Shown in pieces: positions 1 through 12,200 of a stretch of 64,000 nucleotides of DNA. Made by a program: the position numbers and the translations under genes. Below the pieces are notes generated by a model. That model was not told the origin of the DNA. It saw only the letters and a list, made by a program, of their open reading frames with translations, and did not search any database. The stretch spans positions 54,418,769 through 54,482,768 of the forward strand of contig CM023538.1 in the NCBI GenBank assembly GCA_013350335.1, in the 5' to 3' direction. Each line of letters begins with the position of its first letter. The first letter of the stretch is position 1. The DNA comes from Chimonanthus salicifolius. Taxonomy: Eukaryota; Streptophyta; Magnoliopsida; Laurales; Calycanthaceae.

Positions 1-296
1 GAGGTACTCGTTTTAGAAACCTTTGCTTATCTGAGTGTAACATGTGCATGCTTTGATTGTGACCTTGCAATGATACAATCTATACATGTGCATGCAAGCA
101 TAATATTCACTACGCTACTCACATAAAGATACATCTTTAGTTTACTTTTTCTTCCATAGATATTGAATAGTATTGAGACTTAGACCTGCAGCCTTTATGT
201 TGCTGACTTTGAACACCTTCTATCCATGCTTCATATTACATTATAACATGACCAAAAGGATATAGACAAAAGAAAATTCGGTCTTTTCTTCTGCAG

Positions 297-3200
297 ATGG
301 ACCTGCAGAAGATTTGTATGGCATATTCATCAATAGAGTCCGTCGAGAACGCTCACCAGAGTTGCTTGATGAGGTGAGAGGGTAAGTGTTTGACCAAGTA
401 AATATTATTTTGTATTATTGGGTTTCTATTACTTTAAGTTTGTACTTTTGATGGATGCATTTCTTGTTAAAACTCCTACGTTTTATGATTCATATCTTAT
501 GATGTTGTTCAGAGAATGATGTCTGATGCAACTTGGCTTTCATCCTATTTGACAAAATGCAATTTGAATGATAAAATTCATTCAGAGACTGGAATATCAT
601 ATATTTCAAGATTGATTGGCCCTGTTTAGTCTACTGGTAGAATGACAATAGGTCATCTACTTGCCACTCAAAATGGAGAATGTACAAGCTTGTACTTCCT
701 TTTCATCTAATGTCTTCTCTTATTAGGTTTCTATTTGGCATCTTTATTTATTACTTTTATTTGCATTTTGTATGATGTGACACACTTTCTGCTTCCTCAA
801 AGTTAATCTAAGGGGTTATTCTTGTTTACATCTGCACTGTAGTACATTTGTGTGGTGTTTCATAGTGGGGCCCACTTTTTGGCCAATCTGAATATTCCAC
901 ACAACTCTACTTCCTTGAATTATATGAATACTCTTTGACACTCATTGGGCGTCATTGTCACCTTTGAGTTTAAAAGGTTTGTTATATGCCCTTGAAATTG
1001 AGGCTTTAAGATTTAGAATCAGGATGACCAAGTACGCTCTAAAGTTGACAAATGACCTAGACCCAAGAATCTGTATTGATCCAACTCATCCAATGTGTCA
1101 AAAGATGGGGCCCACCCTTGAGAAGGGCTGTTAGAAATTCCAAATGTAAAACATGCATGAGTTCACAAATAGTCCCCATATGTAAGCTACTAATCAATGC
1201 TTTTCAAAACTCATCATCATCATTACCGAAGCCATTTATCCCATCAATCTGGGTTGACCTTTTGATTTGGCAAATGGTTTCCATGGGCTGACGGCCTACT
1301 TGGCATCCATAGGACTTGAACCCACAACCTCTAGGCTATAACCACGAGCTCTTACCAGTTATGCTACAAGTTATTGTCAAAAATGTTTTTTTAAACTATC
1401 ACTTGTAATTTGAAGATCGTTTCATTATGAATTGAAAAAACAAACTATGGAGGTGCATGCTATGACATTCTTGATTCTTAGGTTAGTAGTTTGAATCCCT
1501 ATCTAATTGCTGTGATTCCATGGAATATCATTAGAAATTTATTAAAACTATTGTTCCAAAAGTCACATGGGATACTGATATTTGTGGTTGGCGGAACTGG
1601 TAGCCTAGAGGTTATAAAATTCTTAAGCCCTTTTATTTGAAACAATTATGTATATATGACATTGATCCCCCACACCCCTTCTTATGCTGCACTCTTCGTG
1701 AGTCCACCTATGTAATGGTCATGTATGATCATTGTGATGGGTCTATTGAAAAGGTCTACGCTTGAACTTGTGACCCACAAAGAATCATCTTAATTGGATT
1801 GATCAAACTTTGTTTTCCAAGACTTTTTTTTTTTTTTTTTCACTTTTTAACCCCGAAATTGTTTTATGTATTTGAAAACAATGGCTTTATGTATCCTATC
1901 TAGATGTTTTTTTATGGGTCACAAGTTCAAGACTAGACCTTTTTATTGGACCCATCACTGTCAACATGGGTGGGCTCATGAATAGTGCGGTTTAAGGACG
2001 GGAGTAGGGGATCATCATCTATATAAGTCACAAAAAAAGAAATATATTAAAGAAAATAAGAGGTACAAGGTACAGGGAATTCAAGACTTATACCCGCCAA
2101 GTGGACACAAAATTTTTTCACTATAAGCAAAATACAAAGAATACCATCAAAGCATCCCTCCCACCCTTGAATATTAGTTACAAAAAGCAACAAAAGAAAC
2201 ATATGCTTAATGAAAAACCACACACTCATGATCCCTATCCACTCCTAATTTAGCTAGAAAGTTTGTTACCTTGTTCGCCAACCTCCTCACGTGTTGAAAG
2301 AAGACGTTCACTATCGAAGCTAAGGCATTGATTTCCCTGACCACTGAGAGTAATTTCTGAGGTGGTCTTTTGCTTCCCCTCCTATTATCAGCTTCTCCTG
2401 ACAATAATTGCCCACAAATCCAAGGACATCCACTATCAAAACTAATGCATTGATTTCCCAGACCACTGAGAGTAATATCTAGGGTGGTCTTTTTTTCCCT
2501 TTGCCTATTTAATGGCATTAGCCGAATCTCCTTCAACTATCAGCTTTCGTTGACCATAAAGTTGCCCACAAATCTAAGGCTCTCCTAATCCCCATTAGTT
2601 CAACCTAATTAGAGTCTTCGACACCTATTGGTTCTGTGAAAAAACAAAATGGTTGCTCTTTCCAAATTACACAACACTCTCCCAATTCAGCTGGTCCTGG
2701 TTTACCTTTTGTTTCTGCATCTTCATTGAACTTAAAAACCCCGACAAGGGCAGACATGGTATGTGTGTGTGTGTGTATAGGATCCTCTAATAACTAGTTC
2801 TCATAAGACTTTCATAAGAACCACCAAATGGAGCCACCTAGACCCACATGGATGGGTGGGTTTGAAAGGCATTGGCTTATATAAAATTTTATCTTGATTA
2901 GATAAGAGAAGTCGTATTTTTTTTAAGGCCATCAAATTTTCACATTTATCTAAAGGTGGAATTCATTAGGTTAATTAGCTTTAAAAGACAGATTGGTGTG
3001 ATGGGGGAATTTAATCCATTAGGTCTAGTGTGTGCCCCACTAATTGTGTACTCCATGATGTAGTAAGCTATGCTGATGTGTCACTGTCAAGTCACTAAAA
3101 AAGGTAAGAAACATTCATCTTTTGGAACATATCTATATCACTATCACTATTACTAAAAAAGACTACCTATCATGCTTGGCTTAATAAATCTTGGAGTAAA

Positions 3201-6200
3201 ATATACATACCCCTAAGAACAGTTCTTATGAGACTTTCATAAGAACTTTGGTTTATGGGGAGTAAGGACCATAGTAGACCTAATGGATCAAATTCCCCCC
3301 TCACACCCACCTACCCTCTTGAATTGTATCCATATCCAATTTGACACCATTTTGACTTTTAAAGCCCATTGAGTTTCCATCGTTAGAAAAGTGTGAAATT
3401 GTGAGGTCCTTAAACAACATGACTGCTCTTATCCAATAAAGATGAAATTCTATAGGCATCATATGCAAGCTAAGGCCTTTCAAATCTACCCATCCATGTG
3501 GGCGTAGTGGTGCCCATTGGTTGTTCTCATGAAAATCTCATTAGAATTGTTGGTGTGATGCTACAAAAGGGTGCTTAGCATTTGAAACTGTTTCGATTGG
3601 ATCCGTACCGTATATAACCCTCAAGCAACCATGTATGTGCATAGAGAGAGCATAGTCTTGAAAGCGACATTTCAAGCGACACTCAGTACTTAGTTTCTGC
3701 TTGTAACTTTGTTATTTTTATTTCAAATTGTATAGTTTTTTCTTGACTTTGATTTGGTAATATGGATTATCAATCACGGTAAGACATGAAAATTATAAGA
3801 AATATTTAGAAATGAAAATTTGTTAGACATATTAGCTACTCAAAATATAATTAATATGGAAGTGATCTTTGTTTGGTGATGTATGATGATGGACTTACAT
3901 CAAATGGTTAGAAGCACCTAGCAAAGTTTTTTTTTTTTTAAAAATTTTTTTTTATCAATATTTTCTTTTTAAAATGATAAACAATAATTTAAATTAGACC
4001 ACATGCATTTCACACAATGGCATGCAAAATTCATTTAATATGCAAGCTCGTTGCACCATAGGTTGCCTTCTCACCAAGTCTTTTCATCACACAAAAGCTG
4101 CTACCAGTGTCAAGAGAAGGAAAAACCTTTGAATGTACATTAAGTGCGTTAACACACTTTTTCTGTGAGCTATAGTTAGGAGGTAGGATCTATTATTTGG
4201 AAAATGTTGATGTTGGATTATGTAGTAGATCACTTGGATATCCCGTCTATGAAGTTTGAGACCCATTTGATGATCATAACCCTTAATCTTGTCATATAAA
4301 ATTTCAACCATTTGATTGTGAAAATGTTAAATCCAATAATGATGATTATTTTATTATGAAATTTAAAAGAATTTTCTTAACAAATGAAAAAATTGTAAAT
4401 CCTATGGAAGGTGCAATGACAATACGTAGATTTGAACTTTTAAATTATGCAAAATAGATATACATCTAAATGTATAAAAGGAAATTTCATGTAGTGAAGT
4501 ATGGAATAGCTGAAACGTTGTTGGAGCACCACAAGTTTCGGTTTATGTATAGGCCTGGCAATCGGTCGGGTTGGGTTTGGGTTGTTTCTTATTCGATTCA
4601 GGTCTATTTGGGTTCGGGTCTATTTTGGGTCTTGTTAAATGGGTTAAGTCGGTTCGGGTCGAATTTACCCACTACTTGACTAAAGAGACTTTTCTAGTGA
4701 GATACATACCAAGATTACCCCTTAAATGGGTTAGACTTCATATGAATGCATGCATGTGGCAATAGCTAGGTCAGTTGGGTCTACCCATTTATTTTCAGGT
4801 TCAGATTGGGCTTATCATTCAGGTCGAGTTGGATCATCTATTAAACAGGTTGGGTCATTTATAAAGACAAGTTGGTTCAGGTTGGGTCAGATTTTGCCAG
4901 GCCTATTTATGTATGGAGCGTATGGGAATGTGTTTCACATATTAAGTTTCTTTTCGTTCAACCACATCATAGAATAGTGCAGATTTGCTAAGAATTGTTC
5001 CATGGATATATTTGACAATGGCAATTCATCGAGTTATATCAATGAGCTGTAAAAATTGTATTGGCGTTAAATTGGGTCAATTGTGCAATTCAAAGAGGGT
5101 GGGTCGGTATAGGCATAGGTGGGGGAACAGATACATTGAGTGCATTGTGGGCCCCAAAACCCAAGTTTACATGAAGGTCTCGTGAATTTTTCTTAGGAGA
5201 AAATTGTTATGATGTAAACTTTGGTTTGTGTGGCCCACAATGCATTCAATGAATCTATTTTCTCACTTACAACACCTACTCTCTATGAATTGCACCCGTA
5301 CCTAATTTAAAATCAATTTGATTTTTATACCCCATTAATCTAACCGGTGAATTTTCACCGTTAAAAAATATAACTTTATATATGTAATCAAGATGAAATT
5401 TTATAGTCACCATATAGAAACCAAGGCCTATCAAGCCCAACCATCTATGTGGCCCTTGGTGGGGCCCGTTGGGTTGTGTGCATGGAATTCCATGAGACCA
5501 TGGTCTTCGGAGATCCGCACTATATATGATAAGGCAACTATTCTTCCCTTTTTATTGCAGTACTATTCAAGGCACGAGATGAAATCAATGCATCAAAAGG
5601 TCAAATTGATTATCAAGGCAATGAGACAAAATCTAGGCACGAGACAAAATCAATTTGACTTTGCTACCCTATTTTTATGGTCTTGGAGAGAGAACACAAT
5701 CCCAATTCTCATCACTTATGCTAATCATTTATTAGTCACCATTTCCTATCCCTAGGATCTAAGTGATGAGAATTGGGATTGTGTTTTCTCTCCGTGACCA
5801 TTAAAATAGGGTAGTGGAGTTAAATTGATTTGGGCCGTCCCTATGCATGCTTCCCCTTTCATCTGAAACTTTTACATATAATACTTCTTTTGAACGTATA
5901 AGTGGTGCATTTCAACATGTGGTGAATCTCAATGGTCCACGTATCCCCCATATTGATGTGGATTGTCTAGATCTGTTTCCATTTCGATGTGTATAATCTA
6001 GAGCTGCTGCAAAGTTTATGTTCATTCTTCATTGATTTTATTTTCCTTTTTTTTTTTTTTCTAGCATAAGAAGTCCTGATCTCATGAAATTTTGAGCTAT
6101 CTGTCCAACATTTAGCACATAAGTTGCATAGACCATTTTTCTCTCCTTCACAACCATCTCCCTTTGAACGGCCCTTGTCTATGTTCTTTATGTCATGGGT

Positions 6201-9200
6201 TCTTTTCAAGCTTTCTACATGTCTTTTCGACCTAACTTGATGCGTGCCTTTGCTACTGTTGTTTAGTCCCGACAGATTAGCTCAATGTGTTTGATTCCAT
6301 ATAAGGATATCCTTATATGTATGTATTAGTATGCAAATACACTTACATATGCATGCATTTGACAACAATTCGAACCTCTCTATAAGCCACTTTACACTTT
6401 GAATTCAATTATTGTATGATATATTTTTCTTGTTCTCTTTTCTCTTGCTGCTGACAAAGAAGCTAAGGTTAGGATGTGTTTTGATATTAAGGTTGTTTGG
6501 TGCCCTCAGTTTAGGCTGTCTTTGGAGGACTAGATGTTGGATGACTTGCTATCTTTAATGGCTCAGCTGAGTGGTGTTTATGTCAGTGAGACATGGAGAT
6601 AATAAATGTATCTAGGATCCTGATCCTCAGGGGATGTTTTCGTTGAAGCCTTTTTGCAGTAAACTGATACGTGTTGGTGATGTCTTTAGGATGAATCTGA
6701 AATTGGGAAGGGTGTGGCACCTTTCAAGGTGAATTTGGGGTGGTTGGCAAGGGTTGGAGAAGATTTTGACAATCGATAATTTGCAGGTGCAGGCGAATGC
6801 TTATTGTTAATGCTTGTCCTCTCTGTTTGGCTGATGAAGAGACAGTGAACCATCTTCTTTTTTCATTGTCGGTTTGTGTACTAGATTTAGTGTCATTTTT
6901 TTCAGTTGTTAGGGATATTTTTTTGCTTCCCGAAAGATTAGCTAGGTTTGTTTAATGAAAAGTTTTGTTGGTTGGAAGTTCTTTTAGAAGGACTCTTTGG
7001 GCAGCGACAGTTTTGAGCATAGTATGGTCTATCTGGTTAGAAAGAAATTCTAGGATCTTTAATGGTAAAGAATCCTTTTTCCATCATCTCATTGAAGTTA
7101 TAAAGAGCAAAGTTGCTTGGTGGCTGGTTGGGTCTGGGAAGTTCCGTGGTATCAACATCTCAGATATTTGTAGGGGTTGGGAGTCCCTTTCGTACATTTA
7201 GCTTCGATGAGGCATGTTGCTTGGATTCCACCAGCAATGGGTCTTCTAAAGCTTAACTTTGATAGGAGTTGTGTGCGTGAGCTTAGCTTGGCAGGTTACG
7301 GGGGAGGCATTCGTAATGGGTTTGGTGTCGCCTTGTTCTCTTTTGCGGGTCCTCTTCCGAATGGTTTTGTGCTAGATGTGGAGTTATATAGGTGTTTTGG
7401 CTTTGCAAGAGTTGGGGGTATGGTTGGGAGTATCTTAGAAGATAACTCTAAGATTGTTTTTAGTTGGGCTCTCTGGGTCTGTTTGTCCACAGTCGTGTTT
7501 GTATAAAGTGGATAAGATTCGTCAGTCCATTGAGTCTTATGGTTTTTTCGGTAACTTGGGTTCCCGTACCAGCAAATTCAGAGGCAGATGAGTTGTCTCA
7601 TCAGAGTATGACCTTGTCTTCGGAAATACGGAAATTGTAAATAATTTTATGTATTGTGAAGGGGAGGGTGGTTTTTTGGCTGTTTTTTTATGGTAGGCTC
7701 TTTGTGCCTGCCTTTATTTTTGTTTGTATTTGGTCTCCTCATTTTTTATTAATGAAGTACTTTTCCAAAAAAGAAAAAATTCAGTTATTGTATGAAGTGA
7801 TTTGTTGGATCAAATGCCTGAAATTATAAGCATATCAATAGATTAGGATGATCTTATGGAGCCCACTTGGAAAGTTTGCTACTTGAAAAATGATTCCATA
7901 TGATCCATCCCATCTTCTTCTACGTCAAACAGTGAGCCCACTCTCTAATATTGTTAGAAAACCTAAATGTAAATGCTTGGGCATTTTCATATATAAATAT
8001 ATGTATCACATTGTTTACCATTCTGTTTTTAATAGTAAGATTTGAGTAAAGTCGTAAGATTCAAATGGTAAGGCTCATTGGTGTCAAAATTGCTAATAGG
8101 TGTCGAAGTGGAAGGCCAACTAATTTTATTAATATTATTTCTGTTTTTGTCTTTAGTGCACAAGATGTTTAGTTTACAGTGGTCAGATCTGTGTCTGGAG
8201 ACTTTACATTGTCTCTATTTGAAGAGAATGGTTCACTTTCTCATGTTGTACAGAGACTTTCCATAGCTCTTCTTTGTTAATATGCCTAGTATTAATTTAA
8301 TTGATTTATTTATCTCTTGTTATTGTTTTGTATTCCATTCCTTCTATGCTCAGTAATGGTTTATGTGAAAGGAAAATTCTATTTGATAACAATTTCTTTT
8401 ATTTACTATTTAACTTTTATCAGTCTTTAACTTTACTTATTTCCTTATACAGTCTTACAAAGTGGGTGCCACCTCCAGTTAAAATGACAAGCAGTTATGT
8501 CCGGGAGAATATTAATGTTTCACGGAAGAGAATGGATGTTGCCTGTCTTGACATGCTCCAGTTCCATTGGTAGTTTTTTCCTCCTTGGTAATATAGAAAT
8601 GCAAGACTATCTTGTCATGGAAAATAGTATGGATGAATTTGGTGGGTACCCAATTGGTGTTTTGAATGTTTTCATGGATCCATCATGCTAGATGCTTAAG
8701 GTGGCATGGAAAATGAATACCACATCAGGCAGGAGACTTCTCAATTGCCTTTTCTACCCCATTTTTAAGAGATGGGTGACATGATTTGAACCCCCCAGCC
8801 GTTAAAATCTTAACAACTAACACTAGCCTTTCTCCCTGCCAATAACAAGAAATTAAGCAGATAAAAGATCTTTTTTGTTTAGAAACAAAAAGTAAAACCC
8901 ATTCAAACTAAAATTAAGAATTCCATTTCCACTCGGGGGACAAAAATCTTAAATCAAGGCTGAGGCAACAAATAAATCTATCCTATCCATCTCTTATGCC
9001 AATAGGAAATATACAGTACTATTTGCATTTTTACCAACATGCCGAATTGTAGGATGGTGATTTTTGACCTGACCCACAAACTCAATCTGAAAATGTCCCA
9101 GTTAAAATCAGGAATATCATAGAAATTTTTTAATTTGACACAACCTTAAAAAAATCTAGGTAGGATTAAGGAGTCCTAGACCTGAACCTAACACAACCCA

Positions 9201-12200
9201 GATTAAAACCACCATTTAAGCTTCATATTTCTTGGCCAAATTGTTTAGCCCATGTGCCCCTATGCTCAAAAAATTGTAGCCATTGCCTCCATTTCCATAT
9301 CTGAATGCTCAACTTGAACGGAAAACCACCATCCCTTTCATCTTCTATTAAAATAAAATCTTCATTCTTCATTTATTTTCTATCTTCAGATAAAAGTTTG
9401 GGTGAGTCACGGCTGGTTATGTTGAGTGAAATGAAATCTAGATTGAGTCGGATGAGGTCAATTTGCAGACAATCAGGCCAGCTCAGGTTAGGTCAGGAAA
9501 AATCTATTATTATCTATTACCAACTTGACCCAAATCTGACAGACCATTGCCATCCCTACTGAAGTGTGGCTGATGTAGGGCTACAATAAAACATTTTCAC
9601 CCAAAAAAGTTGTGATTCTTGGTAAACATTTACCATATGCAACTTGTGGGATAGAAATTATTGAATCACCTTTGATAAGAGTTGGTTGTAAGCCTGGTGA
9701 ATCGGTTGTCAAGGCCGTTCATTGATGCTTTCTGAGTAAACAACAATTCTCCAATACTTCCCATTATAGTGGCCTCAGGGTGGATCCAGAAATTATATTT
9801 TGAGGGGGCTAACTTGACTTTTTTAATTTTTAATAACCTTTAAATATTTTCTTCATATTCATATTTTGCAATTTGGAATAACCTCCAGGCATGGGATATT
9901 GGTGCCAATACAGGTATCTTGCAAATGGATTGCTAGTATTCATCCCTTGTGGTCCCAAATTCCACGCCAATGTGACCATTAAAAGTTATGTTCATTGAAA
10001 AATTTGGTTTTTGTATTATGGGATGACCATAGGAAGAAATATGATATGATTCTCATAGGGTTATTTGTTCAAATGAGCGAGTGCTCCCTAGTTGTATGAG
10101 ATGTTGGTGCCAATACGAGTATCTTGCAAATCGATTGCTAGTATTCATCCCTTGTGGTCCCGAATTCCACGCCAATGTGACCATTAAAAGTTATGTTCGT
10201 TGAAAAATTTGGTTTTTTGTATTATGGGATGACCATAGGAAGAAATATGATATGATTCTCATAGGTTATTTTTTCAAATGAGCGAGTGCTCCCTAGTTGT
10301 ATGCATCATTTCGAGCAGCATTCTATGATCCTTGACTGTTGAGAGACTGAAACTTGGACCCTGAGTCCATGTGTGATCCATTGTTCATTGAGGCCCCACT
10401 ATCTAGAGGTAATTCCCTCAATCCAACTCAGATTGGAGGATCCCAGAAATCCATCATTTGGCCTCCTCCCTGTATGATATGAACAGCTACATTTCTTTGT
10501 AACCATATATTTGCAGGCCTTCATCAAAGGGTTAGGGTAGTTCACTGGTATTTTGGTCCCTGGTTTATCTATGGTGTAGTCTCTCATATCAACAGTATGC
10601 TTTACTGAACCTTGAACAGTCTTTGCATAGTATCATGTTGTGGAGCTCATGAGGTATAGAAGATAGTCTGGATATCAGTGGGTTCGGGAAGTTGTAAATT
10701 TTTGAATGATATTTTGATATTCTTAAACCACTAATATTATCCATTGTATCTTTTTTTTTAAAAAAAAAAATTCAAGAATAGATTTTTTCAATATTGTTTT
10801 CTCCAACTTTAAATAGGTGGGATTATTCGAATACTGGGTACCTTGATGCACTAAAACACCTTACAGACCTGAAAGAAGAAGGTTAGTTTCATTCATCTAA
10901 TGGGTATCTCATTAATTTCATTGCAGGCATTTGTAAACTCTTATTAGTATTGTAGTTTCCGTTCTTCTGTAAGGAAGGCCATGCTTTTTGGTTGGGATGA
11001 ATTACTTTGGTTAAAGATATGCAGGTAAAATTAAGACTATAGCTCTGACAAATTTCGACACTGAAAGGCTGCAAATAATCTTGGAAAATGGCATCCCAAT
11101 TGTTAGCAATCAGGTAGTATATCTCTCGCATTTCTCTGAGGTTTGTGCTTTGGGTCCAACCTGGGGCATGCATATTCTAACTTCATTGGGGAATTTGTTA
11201 GGTGCAACATTCTGTTGTTGACATGCGTCCTCAGCAGAGAATGGCGGAACTTTGCCTGCTTACAGGAGTTAAATTGATAACGTCTCTCTCTCTCTCTCAA
11301 TATCTCTCTCTCTTCCCCCCTCCCCTCCCTTCATATATATATATATATATATATCGCCATTTTTCCATGTGTGTTTTGATCTTAACCATATGGGGCCCAC
11401 TTAGGAATCTCTCCTTGCCACCACCCACCACCCAAAAAAAGTAATAAAAATAAAAAATAGAATAACCTAGAAAGGAAATGATAAAAACTGACTGATCCCT
11501 ATTATTGCAATTTATCCATGCTAGATACCTCATAACTTATTTAGTGTTTGTGAGCAGTAGGGGTGAAACTAAACCCGACCCGAGAAATGAGTGGGTTTGG
11601 GTTATTTATTTGTATATCTCGGGTTGGGTCGGAAAAAAACCCGCATGAAATTTGGATCAGGTTGGGTTGAGATTTAAAATCAATCCAACCCGACTCGACG
11701 TAACCCAAGTGCACCAAGTTATAAAACAACACTTGGATTGAGTCGGGTCAGAAATTTGGGTCAGGTCGGGTTCAATAAGTTTTGACATGGGTTGGGTTGG
11801 GCTGGATTTATTAAAACCCGACCCGACCCGAGCCCTAGTGAGCTGCATCAAAAATGGGTACACCTGGATTATATTTCCCCCCTTCACCATTGATATTTGG
11901 GGGCTTGAAAGCACCAAGTCATATGAACTATGTGAGGTTGGAACTGTACACTTAGCTAACTTTAGTGCCACCATTTTTAAGGTCATGTTGACATTCTATT
12001 CAACCAATTTACTTTGATTTTATTGTAACTATTTTCTAAACATAGTAAATATTCAACATGATATCAGAAATATATAAAACTAGATTTATGAGATTTTGCA
12101 TAAGGAAATTACATCGAGGAAGTAGTATCATGTTTTTATACTAACCACCTTGTTTCTAAGGTTCAGATTGGAGTACTTGAACAACTCATGTAGTTGATTT

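Larger units (their letters stand above)
382..8452 (+). other. 8.07-kb intron of the aldo/keto reductase gene
   Basis: The intron runs from the donor gtaagt to the acceptor ttatacag. It is filled with transposon relics listed separately: SINE, LINE RNase H fragment, three related MITEs, a hAT MITE, a foldback hairpin and a truncated LINE. The stretches 382-1267, 1376-2029, 3549-4541, 5841-6401 and 7796-8452 show AT-rich sequence with no gene. A second SINE-like head (RNA polymerase III B-box-like sequence gtagtttgaatccct) may lie near 1480-1500. Confidence 0.8.

Noticed and set aside
1285..1375. Functional tRNA gene on the minus strand
   Set aside because: The A and B boxes are good but the stems do not pair as a tRNA. 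It fits a SINE head better.
2207..2536. 109-residue minus-strand frame as a host gene
   Set aside because: Its end is the RNase H terminus of a LINE, and the frame runs across an internal 122-bp duplication.
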